From contig DAOVYW010000023.1 of the NCBI GenBank assembly GCA_030635415.1, positions 1 through 17,114 of the forward strand: a stretch of DNA of 17,114 nucleotides, in the 5' to 3' direction. Origin of the DNA: Candidatus Firestoneibacteriota bacterium (lineage in GTDB: Bacteria; Oederibacteriota; JAAXVQ01; JAUVAV01). Below, piece by piece: positions 1 through 7,364 of the stretch. A program made the translations under genes and the position numbers. The notes beneath the pieces were generated by a model that had not been told where the DNA came from, ran no database searches, and saw nothing but the letters and a program-made list of their open reading frames with translations. Positions within the stretch are counted from its first letter, which is position 1. Every line of letters starts with the position of its first letter.

Positions 1-82
1 GCCGGTATCAGCCATTTAAAAAAATCACCCTCGAAAACACCCTTTTTCCGGTGGGTGATTTTTTTAAATGGCTGATACCGGC
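1..82. repeat. Perfect 30-bp inverted repeat at window edge
   Basis: Bases 1-30 are the exact reverse complement of bases 53-82, with a 22-base spacer. The right arm is coding sequence of the large + strand gene (it encodes GDFFKWLIPA), so the left arm reads as an inverted copy of a piece of that gene. A perfect arm of this length exactly at the first base suggests either a contig-end fold-back artefact or a real hairpin; the sequence alone cannot decide. Confidence 0.9.
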
Positions 83-2636
83 TCTGGGTTCGCCACGGAT
101 AGAGGAACATGGTTTTATTCCTCTTTTTACCGCCATAGTCCTGGACGGGAAAAACATAGAAGATTTCAAATCCTCATCCCGGCGATCTTCTGCTTCCCAC
201 AAGGGCCCACCTTACACTATTTTAACTTTCTTTGGCCCGATAGGATTAATCTCGATGTATACCTGGCTTTTATCCGATAAGCTACTGACCGGCAGCAGCC
301 GGATAGTTCATGCGTTAGCCCAGCTTAAGCCTAAAGGTTTCCTGGGCTCGGACCGGTTTAAATTCGCGCCCAACGAATTCATCAACCAGCGCCATCAATT
401 TTTAGACCGGCATCCTGTGATCCGCCGAGGGGTGGTAATGCCTCTGCTGGGTCTAATCCTCTCCCTGGCCCAGACGGCTGATGCCCTAGGTTTTCCCCTC
501 CAGCCGTATCTCGCTTCTGCCCAGGTTGAGAATATCAATAACTATGAGAAAATCCGGGAAATTAAACTCAGCCGCATAATTGAAAGCAAGTTTGGCGTGC
601 CGCCCAATGCCGGCAAGGAACGCCTTAGAACTATCGCTGACCGGATAATATTTAAACCCTTTGATGCCCAGGGCCCGAGAGGCAGGTGGCAAAATTTTAA
701 AGGCCTGCTCTTCGGCTATTCACACATATATATAAATGAAGCCGGTAAGATCGAAATTCATATGCCGCACCGCCTGCTGGCCGCTCTGGATATATCCGAT
801 ACTCCCGGAAGCGGTTTGGCCGGCAACCTCTCCCAACTGGCCGAAGCCCAGTTGCTATGCATGCTGGAGCATCAAACCGCTCTGCGGGCCCGGCTTCTGC
901 TCAAGGGAAACTCATTGCAACAATTTGGATTGAATTTGGTGGAAGAGGTCCTTTTTTATAATGAATTAGCGGCTCTGGAAGAAGAACAAAAAATGATCAA
1001 TCTGGATCACGATCCAAAAAATTCCATGGGACAAATTCTGCGGCAAAAGGAAATTAATGTTGGTCCGGCCGAAATTATCCGGATTTACGTTCTCCTCATG
1101 AAAAAGCTGGATCCTGCTTACCGTTTAATCAACGCCGATGAAATAAACAAACACATGAGCTTGGATATGGCTGACAAGGAACTAATTGCCGAGGCCAGAA
1201 AAAACGAGGATAAAAATCTGCTGGCTGAATATCCCTACTGGGCGGACCAGGCAAGTATTTTAAACATGTTAAGCTTGGCAAAGAAATCCGACAAATTGAT
1301 CAATGCTTTTTTAAAGGGCTTTGCCGGCACCAACACGCAGGAGATAGCGGATATGGGCGCAGCCGCGCTGATTATAAATGAATTAGCCGAAAAAAAACCG
1401 CTGCCCGCTTTGGAAAATCATGAATCCAGGGTTACACAGTTGAACACCTTAGTCTTGCCCCCAGAGGCAGTAAATATTATGCTGAAAGCTATTACTGAAG
1501 ATGTTATTCGGAGCGCGGCGGAAGAGCAAGGATTTGCCAATGAACTGATCGCTTTACGCAATGCCTTGCAACAGACCAGAGCAGCGCTAAATCGCGGCAC
1601 CGATGCCGGGCAAATTATATCATTTAACGGCAATATTGCCCAAAGGTTGACACAAGTATTGTCATGGCAGTATGCCTTTACGGAAAGTGAGGTTACGGAA
1701 ATCCCGGGAATAAATATCGCCCAACTTGGCAAACAGATCGAAACCGAAAAAGAAATCGTATTTGCCGTGGCCGCCTCTCAAATACAAAGCGCAATTATTA
1801 AAGTTAGCGGGAAAAGCTTTAGGCTTGAACTTCCACTGGTGGGACAAATAAAAGCCGAAAGCCAGGATGAAGCTATTAACAAATTGAACAAGGGAGAAAA
1901 GATTTTATTGCCCTTTAACGGAAGCAGCCGGATAAATATCAGCAATAAGCAAAATGCCTTACAGCGCGCGCTGGATAAAGTCCTATATACAATCGGCATG
2001 CTTCTGCTCAAATATTTACCCGCCCTTGCCGGGTTCGAAACCCATTTGTACCTGCTGAAAATAAGTCCGCTGGATTACATCCAAAGCCAGGTTCCCGCCA
2101 AGGTCATGGAGCATTCCCCCCTGGCGCGGCAATTACTGGAGACCGGCGGTCCTTTCCAGGAGTTGTGCTTGCAGATGGCCACGGCGCGCAACCGCCGGGA
2201 GTATTACCAGCGGCAAAAAGCCTTTGTCAATTACATGCGTAAATATTTGGCCCTGTATTATTACGATATTTATGGAGATCAAGTCAGGGAAAGACCGGAA
2301 GAGTTGCGATATGTTTCCAAGGATAAAATGCTGCAAAACTACTGGAATTTGCAATTCTTTCATAAGATCATGAGTTTAGGAGCCGTAGTCTCCCGCGATG
2401 AATTTGCCACCCTGAAGCAAAACGCCGGCCTAAACATCAAAAATACCGCCCCCCGGAAAATCGCCATAGCCGCGGTGTTGGCCGGCGGAAGCCGGGAAAA
2501 TCTTAAAATTAGCTACGGCGCTCTGGCTGCTTTCATGACTCTCTTGCAAAGGCATTGGTATGTCATTAACCCTGATTTCGAAGGCCTTTTTGACAAAATG
2601 CGGAAACGGATGCACGGCTTTGCCGGATCAGTGTAA
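51..2636 (+). CDS. Large membrane-associated protein of unknown family, 5' end uncertain
   Basis: I do not recognise this 861-residue protein. The frame is open without a stop from base 3 through the GTG at 51, and no Shine-Dalgarno sequence precedes that GTG, so the gene probably begins outside the window and this is its 3' part. Three hydrophobic stretches look membrane-spanning: residues about 54-75, 127-147 and 643-662. The rest is rich in Leu, Ala, Glu and Lys and looks mostly helical, including a Glu-rich stretch near residue 310; there is an aromatic run (ALYYYDIYG) near residue 735. I see no catalytic motif, nucleotide-binding loop or repeat. Codon use is normal and there are no internal stops over 2.6 kb, so it is a real gene. 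It could be the C-terminal part of a giant surface protein of the kind known in some candidate phyla, but that is a guess. It ends beside degraded DNA on its 3' side. Confidence 0.8.
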   Translation: MGDFFKWLIPALGSPRIEEHGFIPLFTAIVLDGKNIEDFKSSSRRSSASHKGPPYTILTFFGPIGLISMYTWLLSDKLLTGSSRIVHALAQLKPKGFLGSDRFKFAPNEFINQRHQFLDRHPVIRRGVVMPLLGLILSLAQTADALGFPLQPYLASAQVENINNYEKIREIKLSRIIESKFGVPPNAGKERLRTIADRIIFKPFDAQGPRGRWQNFKGLLFGYSHIYINEAGKIEIHMPHRLLAALDISDTPGSGLAGNLSQLAEAQLLCMLEHQTALRARLLLKGNSLQQFGLNLVEEVLFYNELAALEEEQKMINLDHDPKNSMGQILRQKEINVGPAEIIRIYVLLMKKLDPAYRLINADEINKHMSLDMADKELIAEARKNEDKNLLAEYPYWADQASILNMLSLAKKSDKLINAFLKGFAGTNTQEIADMGAAALIINELAEKKPLPALENHESRVTQLNTLVLPPEAVNIMLKAITEDVIRSAAEEQGFANELIALRNALQQTRAALNRGTDAGQIISFNGNIAQRLTQVLSWQYAFTESEVTEIPGINIAQLGKQIETEKEIVFAVAASQIQSAIIKVSGKSFRLELPLVGQIKAESQDEAINKLNKGEKILLPFNGSSRINISNKQNALQRALDKVLYTIGMLLLKYLPALAGFETHLYLLKISPLDYIQSQVPAKVMEHSPLARQLLETGGPFQELCLQMATARNRREYYQRQKAFVNYMRKYLALYYYDIYGDQVRERPEELRYVSKDKMLQNYWNLQFFHKIMSLGAVVSRDEFATLKQNAGLNIKNTAPRKIAIAAVLAGGSRENLKISYGALAAFMTLLQRHWYVINPDFEGLFDKMRKRMHGFAGSV

Positions 2637-2674
2637 TTTTGGGAGCCTGAGTAGTCCGGCGCAGTGGTGGTGGG

Positions 2675-2857
2675 TTAATGGGAGCGGTGTGATTCGCGAG
2701 GATCGCGCACCGTTCTACGAGCGGCCAAAGGGCCGGCATGCGGTACTGAACCGAAACGCCGCAGATCGAGGTACCACCAATAATCATCAGGATTAAATTC
2801 TGCGGCTTTAATCCGGGCAGAGAGTTGTGCGTAAAGCAGACCACTCTCGACAATTAT
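2675..2857 (-). pseudogene. asnS: Remnant of asparaginyl-tRNA synthetase C-terminus
   Basis: Read on the - strand, bases 2857-2732 encode a stretch with the class II synthetase motif-3 region of AsnRS: RIKAAEFNPDDYWWYLDLRR followed by FGSVPHAG. In the intact enzyme this is followed by a FGLGxER stretch and ends in an IPFPRT-like motif. Here the sequence turns into RRTVRDPRESH and then a stop, while another frame shows ITPLPLT at the place expected for IPFPRT, so at least one frameshift is present. Upstream homology stops near 2833-2857, where a transposase fragment on the other strand begins. No ATP-binding motif 2, no N-terminal anticodon domain and no start are present. It is a decayed fragment of about 60 codons, not a working synthetase. 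Confidence 0.75.
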
Positions 2858-3047
2858 GATCAGCAAACGCGTGTATGACGTGGCAGTAAAAGAAGCGCTG
2901 ATTGTGCTGCGGGAAACAGCCGATCGGATCTGTGGCAAACGACTCAAAGCGGTTATTCCCAATCTGCTTGAGGCGATGGAACGATATGGACATTTTAAGT
3001 TAGAAACAGAAATTCGCAAGAAGGTATTGTCAGTAAGCGCTGCCACC
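2856..3047 (+). mobile_element. Truncated N-terminus of an integrase-core IS transposase
   Basis: An ATG at 2856 opens a stretch of 64 codons that matches the N-terminal helix-turn-helix region of DDE/integrase-core transposases: it carries DRICGKRLK, then LLEAMERYGHFKLETEIR, and then VSAAT. In family members the last motif continues as SAATIDRLL; here homology breaks exactly after SAAT at base 3047 and the frame drifts to a stop at 3140. The whole catalytic core (roughly 300 or more residues in intact members) is missing, and I see no terminal inverted repeat on either side. The element is therefore a dead relic. It sits between the asnS remnant and the 3' end of the DUF4157 gene, marking this as a rearrangement-prone junction. 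Confidence 0.75.
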
Positions 3048-3102
3048 CGTATTGCAACTTCATTTATTTCATTCTTTTTGGTACCTGGCACCATTTCCTT
3101 AC

Positions 3103-3125
3103 CTAAAAATCAAGAATTTCTTGAT
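3103..3125 (-). terminator. Possible AT-rich intrinsic terminator at the DUF4157 gene stop
   Basis: On the - strand, ATCAAGAA and TTCTTGAT (3125-3109) form an 8-bp inverted repeat around a single base, so about 7 bp with a 3-base loop in practice. A run of five T follows and includes the first base of the TAG stop codon. The stem is AT-rich and overlaps coding sequence, so this is a weak call. Confidence 0.3.
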
Positions 3126-6102
3126 AATTTAATCTTTTAATGACTCCCGGAAGTGTTGCTGCAGGCGGAGTATATCCCACAAATATATATGGGTTTTTTA
3201 CGAGTTTTTTTAATGAACGTTCTTTGATTCCTATATTCCCAGTATCAAAAACAATCACCCGATCTGACCCTTTTTCCGGAACTTCAACGACTGTTGTCAC
3301 ATGATGCCAGCGCAACCATTGTTTGCGAACGTGAGGGTCCGTGTTTGGATCAGTAGCCATGTCTGTGATTTCTATGCCTCCTTCTGTCGAAACAGGAGGG
3401 AGAACAGTACGCAAGTAGGCTTTCTGGCCCTTGAAATCACTGACATGGTATGTCCAGCCTCCTTTTTCCAGCTCATAGTGTGATTGATGGGGGTTGATTA
3501 TTTTTCCTCCTGGGGTTGTAAACTTAAGGTGGGGTGCATATTTTACCACCCTTTTTTCTGTCATTTTTGAAGAACCTTCATCATCCCATTTCATGAAAAA
3601 AATGCTGGTTCCAGGTTGAAAATCCGTTTTAGCCGGTGCCTGTTTTAAGCGGCTCTGAAACCCTGATATTTTTGACATTCTTTCATACCATTCCACTTGA
3701 CTTCGCAAACCGGGTTTTATAGCGATACCACGGGCAGCCTGTAAATATTCGCTGACTTCATTACAAACCAATTGGCTGTGAAGCAGTGCTGATTCTGCTG
3801 TGACTTTATCACGCCAATCATGTCTATTTTTCTTCCATACTTCCAGGATTCCCCTCCATTCCCGGTTAACCGGATCTTGACTGGAATATTCTGCTTTATC
3901 TGCTTTGCTCATGGTACGCCACTTAGGATCAGTAACATTCCAGCGCAGCCGGGTATTTCTCACAATTTCCCGCCAAACCCATTCTGGCATCCACTTTTCA
4001 TTTTGCAATGCATTCAATAAACCGAGCGTTTCCTCATCTGTTAAATTTTTGATATTTTGGATAGCCTCTTCAGCCTGGAATGTTAATAAGACCTCGCGCC
4101 GTGATTTTCGAGATTTGAATAAATCTTCTCGAGCAAGGTCATTTTTGGTTAGTTTAGCAATCATCGCTTCAGGACCCTTCAATTGGCGTAGTCTTTCTTT
4201 CGTCTTGCTGCGCTTCTTTTTATCTTTTCTTTTTAACACGCCGGCTTGCTTTTTATTCTGTAGGGATTTATATTCTTTTTCCAACTCTGCTACGGCAATT
4301 TTTGCAGCCGCAGCAATCTCCGCTTCTGATTGAGCAGACAACTTCTCTTTAAGCTCTCTTTTTTTCAAAAGATTTAAGAGCCTTGTGGGTGACGACCAGG
4401 TTGCACTCGCGATACCATAGCGTATTCCTGAAAAGTGAATGACCATGTATTGCAGTTCCTTGGGATAACGGGCCGGATCAGCCTTGAAACGTTCAATGAC
4501 CATGGTAAGCAACTCTTTGTGACCTTTGGCTTTCAGGCTTTCCTCATATTGCTGCAAAAGCCATCTCACCACCGTACCGGCAGAAATAGAATACTGTGGA
4601 TTGGCTTTGACTGAGCGCGATGACTTTTTTTTGCGCACTTTAAACGATCCGAGATTTCTAGACTGCTTTTTCACTAGTTTATTTTTTTTATTAACTTCCT
4701 GTAACGCTTCTGTTGCTGTCTTTTGTGTATTTTCCAGCTTTTCCAATTTCTTCTGATACTGCTGTATTAAATGATCTTGATTGTATTGCTGGTTTAATTT
4801 CTGTATTTCTGCATCATATTTTTCCAATTCTATTTGATAAGAAAGATTTTTTTGCCAAAACCTATTATATTCATCGGGCTTTTGGTTCTTTCGTTTTTCA
4901 TACCAATTTATAGTTGATTGGGAAGGCATTTTTTCCAAAAGTTTTTTCTTTTTGCTTTCAAACAAGTAAATCTTTCTACGTAAATCCTTAATAGGCTTTT
5001 GTTTATCAATCTTACTTTTTGTCTTTCTGTGGCTTTTCACCTGCTTTTTTATTTGGTTAAATTCCTTTTGCTTTTGCTTTTTTTTCTTTTCTAATGCATC
5101 CAATTCATTTTTTACTTGGCTTTTTTCTGTCATGATTTCCTGCGCCACATGCTGGAAAACCAACTCCTGATCAACACCGCCTGTGTGATTGGCTGCCAAT
5201 CCTGGTTGACCCAGAACATCTTCAGCCAGATCCGCATCAATCTTACTCTTGCTAAGCTCATCCCAAAGATCAATTTTCATATAGGTAGTTAAAAAATCGC
5301 GCAGTTTTTCTTCCCGATAAGGATACGCCTCTTTTCTTAATACAGGATTTTGCCATGGAAAGCGGCCAGTCAAGGGAAACTCGGGTGCTTGATCAGGAAT
5401 CTCGATTCCCAAAGCAGGCGGTTGAAACTGAATTTTTGGAAATGTCCTGCTCTGCTGGATCACATGTGTTAATTCATGCGCTAGTAGGCGTTTACCAGAA
5501 ATAGTCTCTGGAGAAAACTGATTGCTGCCAAAAACTATATCTCTTCCAAAAGTGAAGGCCTTGGCTCCGAATTGTCTGGCGACTTCTGCTGCTTGACTGC
5601 TGGTATTTACTCTGACATCACCAAAATCAACGTTAAAATGAGATTCGAAAAACTTCAGGCTGGAAGAAGGCAAGCGTTGTGCACTTCCGGTCACAGGTTG
5701 GACTTGGAGACCTGCTTCCAATGTACTTTGAGGTATTTGACCGGAATACGCTTTCCTTTGAACAAGGTTCGTTTCCAGATAGTCTTCTTCCTCTGTTACT
5801 GTGTCTTCAGCTGAAGCAGATTGTATCTTTTTATTGGATTCACTGCTATTTGGTATACGAAGTATAGAATCTGCTGCCCGGTCTGCCTCTTGTTCATAGA
5901 TGTCGTTAACTGGAGGAGCATCTATGCTTTTGGCTTGTACAGCAAGACAACGCGGACATCCACCCTCACATACACACATGTCCTGAGATGGAATCCATCT
6001 GTTTTTTGTGGGAATTATCTGATTGGACACCGTTTCACAAGAAAGAACCGTGCGTTTCTTTTTATTTTGTCCAAACATAGGATTTATAGAGCGAACTTTC
6101 AT
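3103..6102 (-). CDS. DUF4157 (eCIS-associated) protein with long coiled coil and possible NlpC/papain-like C-terminus
   Basis: 999 residues. In order: a Cys cluster CVCEGGCPRC (C43, C45, C49, C52), probably metal-binding; YEQEADRAAD (69-78), typical of the family; the DUF4157 core at about 133-217, ending in LLAHELTHVIQQ with an HExxH motif (H209, E210, H213); a Lys/Gln-rich coiled coil at about 315-490; a mixed region at about 500-760; and a C-terminal module. In that module VCNEV (C780), PGTSIFF, RWHHVTTVVEV (H933/H934) and VFDTG (D953) occur in the order seen in NlpC/P60- or CHAP-type Cys peptidases; that assignment is my inference. DUF4157 is known from proteins linked to extracellular contractile injection systems, often as cargo or toxins, yet no sheath, tube or baseplate gene is in the window. 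There is no signal peptide. AAGGA lies 8 bases before the ATG. The coiled-coil part is strikingly AT-rich (15 G+C in 60 at 4801-4860, against 31 in 60 at 11521-11580), in part because of its Lys content; transfer is possible. Confidence 0.85.
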   Translation of the reverse strand: MKVRSINPMFGQNKKKRTVLSCETVSNQIIPTKNRWIPSQDMCVCEGGCPRCLAVQAKSIDAPPVNDIYEQEADRAADSILRIPNSSESNKKIQSASAEDTVTEEEDYLETNLVQRKAYSGQIPQSTLEAGLQVQPVTGSAQRLPSSSLKFFESHFNVDFGDVRVNTSSQAAEVARQFGAKAFTFGRDIVFGSNQFSPETISGKRLLAHELTHVIQQSRTFPKIQFQPPALGIEIPDQAPEFPLTGRFPWQNPVLRKEAYPYREEKLRDFLTTYMKIDLWDELSKSKIDADLAEDVLGQPGLAANHTGGVDQELVFQHVAQEIMTEKSQVKNELDALEKKKKQKQKEFNQIKKQVKSHRKTKSKIDKQKPIKDLRRKIYLFESKKKKLLEKMPSQSTINWYEKRKNQKPDEYNRFWQKNLSYQIELEKYDAEIQKLNQQYNQDHLIQQYQKKLEKLENTQKTATEALQEVNKKNKLVKKQSRNLGSFKVRKKKSSRSVKANPQYSISAGTVVRWLLQQYEESLKAKGHKELLTMVIERFKADPARYPKELQYMVIHFSGIRYGIASATWSSPTRLLNLLKKRELKEKLSAQSEAEIAAAAKIAVAELEKEYKSLQNKKQAGVLKRKDKKKRSKTKERLRQLKGPEAMIAKLTKNDLAREDLFKSRKSRREVLLTFQAEEAIQNIKNLTDEETLGLLNALQNEKWMPEWVWREIVRNTRLRWNVTDPKWRTMSKADKAEYSSQDPVNREWRGILEVWKKNRHDWRDKVTAESALLHSQLVCNEVSEYLQAARGIAIKPGLRSQVEWYERMSKISGFQSRLKQAPAKTDFQPGTSIFFMKWDDEGSSKMTEKRVVKYAPHLKFTTPGGKIINPHQSHYELEKGGWTYHVSDFKGQKAYLRTVLPPVSTEGGIEITDMATDPNTDPHVRKQWLRWHHVTTVVEVPEKGSDRVIVFDTGNIGIKERSLKKLVKNPYIFVGYTPPAATLPGVIKRLNYQEILDF

Positions 6103-6167
6103 CTGAATTATCCTTGTCCATTTGGGTTAGAGTTCTGTTGTTAGTTTAACTTATCATTATTTCATTA

Positions 6168-6216
6168 GTCACTCGTTTTTTCAGTGACAGTGACCACAAG
6201 AACTTGGAGAACTTGG
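6168..6216. repeat. Cluster of short inverted and tandem repeats in the DUF4157 gene leader
   Basis: GTCACT (6168-6173) and AGTGAC (6183-6188) form a 6-bp stem with a 9-base, T-rich loop. CAGTGA is repeated in tandem at 6182-6187 and 6188-6193. AGAACTTGG is repeated in tandem at 6199-6207 and 6208-6216. All lie 66-114 bases upstream of the DUF4157 start codon on the - strand, inside its likely 5' leader. They could be an operator or a structured leader; no known element is recognised. Confidence 0.6.
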
Positions 6217-6313
6217 TGCCAGCCACTTTTTTCAAAATATTTTCAAGAAAATCAGGTGGATATTCGGTAAGTTCAACTTTATTAAAGATGATAGGTAATT
6301 GGTTTTCAAGAAA

Positions 6314-6343
6314 AGTTTAGCAAAATCCAAAATAGGATGTCAA
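6314..6343 (-). promoter_or_regulatory. Candidate sigma-70-type promoter for the DUF4157 gene
   Basis: On the - strand a perfect -35 box TTGACA (6343-6338) is followed after 18 bases by TAAACT (6319-6314), four of six matches to TATAAT. It would give a leader of about 200 bases that contains the repeat cluster. The -10 box is imperfect, so this is a tentative call. Confidence 0.35.
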
Positions 6344-6425
6344 TGCTTAAAATGGGCGATTTAGGCTGAATTTAGACCGATAAAAAAGCTGACCTGGTGT
6401 TAATCAAGGAGTTTCTCGCTATCTG

Positions 6426-6545
6426 TTACAATTCCGGATCAAAAACACCGGAATATCCACAGCCAAATAAAAATAAAATTAGAATAATTACAAAATATTT
6501 GGAATTTAGGATATTATTTTTCATTTTTGTATTGATTTCAATCAT
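6426..6545 (-). CDS. Tiny predicted lipoprotein (39 aa)
   Basis: An ATG at 6545 opens 39 codons ending in TAA at 6426. The product has a polar N-terminus with two Lys (MKNNILNSK), a hydrophobic run YFVIILILFLF and then the lipobox-like LFGC, followed by only ten residues (GYSGVFDPEL). This is the plan of a lipoprotein signal peptide with Cys31 as the lipid-bearing residue of an 11-residue mature peptide. AGAGG lies 8 bases before the ATG. It is on the same strand as the DUF2378-like gene, 75 bp downstream of it, so the two may share a transcript. Reading through the TAA gives only about 17 more codons, so it may be complete or the surviving head of a longer lipoprotein. Small lipoproteins of this size act as lysis or envelope-stress peptides in some bacteria, but no specific family is recognised. 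Confidence 0.55.
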   Translation of the reverse strand: MIEINTKMKNNILNSKYFVIILILFLFGCGYSGVFDPEL

Positions 6546-6620
6546 AGGTAACACCTCTCGTCTCCCCTAAGCTTTTTCAGCCCCAAATGTCATTCCGCGC
6601 CCTTCGCATCTCATTTTTTA

Positions 6621-7166
6621 TCATTTCCAGGTGATTTTCCATTTCCAGGAAACAGGATCCCTGTCATCTCTCGCGATTTGGATATTTTTTGCATTGGTGA
6701 TTTCCAAGGAGCTCAGGATAAAGCCGCCACTTAATTCCCGCATGCTTTCGGGCAAATCCGGATAGTCTTCTACTAATAATAGCGCGGTATTTTCCCCCTC
6801 TCTTCTTACGACTTTTACATTCCCTTTATCATTATAGAGCTTCCAGAACTTGGCCGCTTTCTCAATTAAAAAAGGAACCGTGGTAAATCTGAGAAACACA
6901 CGGTAAACAGTGGTTAAATTGTTTTGGCCAAATTCACGGCCCAGTTTCATTATGGCCTTGGGATCACTCGGATAAAGAACCGGGGCCACGGCCTCTATGA
7001 TTTTAGCCATTTTTTCTACGGGCACCCAATAAAACATTAAAGTAGACCGATAAACATCCAACACGTCGGGATCGAGTTTTTGAATAAATTTGTCCTCTGC
7101 CTCCTTGCCTATTTCCCGGAGACGTTTTTTTAAAAAGATAATCAGGTTGCCTTTGGTCTTGGCCAT
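6621..7166 (-). CDS. DUF2378-like (heme-NO-binding/V4R-like fold) protein
   Basis: 181 residues, no signal peptide and no membrane segment, so probably cytosolic. The layout resembles the DUF2378/TIGR02265 family, best known from myxobacteria: an N-terminal helical part with VAPVLYPSDP and LGREFG (about residues 81-100), a helix ending in KAAKFWKLYNDKGNVKV, a beta-rich ALLLVEDYPDLPESM, and a final strand KWKITW. In related V4R/HNOB-type proteins the last strand often carries a Cys (as in CEW); here it is SWKWKITW, without Cys. Function of the family is not established; small-molecule or heme sensing is suggested only by the fold relation. A ribosome-binding AAGGGAG lies 9 bases before the ATG. 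The gene is followed on the same strand by the tiny lipoprotein and preceded, after a 198-bp gap, by the ABC-F gene. The family call is from memory of the pattern and is tentative. Confidence 0.6.
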   Translation of the reverse strand: MAKTKGNLIIFLKKRLREIGKEAEDKFIQKLDPDVLDVYRSTLMFYWVPVEKMAKIIEAVAPVLYPSDPKAIMKLGREFGQNNLTTVYRVFLRFTTVPFLIEKAAKFWKLYNDKGNVKVVRREGENTALLLVEDYPDLPESMRELSGGFILSSLEITNAKNIQIARDDRDPVSWKWKITWK

Positions 7167-7364
7167 ATTCGCCCGCTCCCTTCTATTTAGCCAGGATTAT
7201 TATCATACTTAACCATGGTTTTTATATCCCTTATGATTGTCGGCTTATATCGAAATTGCCTTAATACGTTAGCCGCGTCATAGTCACGGCTTTCAAGCCA
7301 AAACCCGCAATAAGGTCAGGTTTAGAACCAGCCCCTATGGTTTATATTCCTTATCCAGGCTTTC
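7167..7364. other. Spacer between the ABC-F and DUF2378-like genes
   Basis: About 200 bp with several stops in every frame. A small palindrome GGCTTTCAAGCC lies near 7290. On the - strand TATGATAATAAT near 7196-7207 could hold a -10 box for the DUF2378-like gene, but I find no matching -35 box. Confidence 0.35.

Larger units (their letters stand above)
6103..6425. other. Non-coding region upstream of the DUF4157 gene
   Basis: About 320 bp of AT-rich DNA between the DUF4157 start and the stop of the small lipoprotein gene. It holds the repeat cluster at 6168-6216 and a promoter-like pair near 6314-6343. Read on the - strand, no frame has a start with a ribosome-binding site and more than about 30 codons, so I call it regulatory or spacer. 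Confidence 0.5.

Noticed and set aside
3080..3092. Near-palindrome GGTACCTGGCACC beside the DUF4157 gene, resembling REP-type hairpins
   Set aside because: Too short, one mismatch, and only one clear copy in the window; a partial GGTGCCAG near 6215 is not a second hairpin.
3905..4333. 142-codon open frame on the + strand inside the DUF4157 gene
   Set aside because: Antisense to a strongly supported gene, no ribosome-binding site and no recognisable motif.
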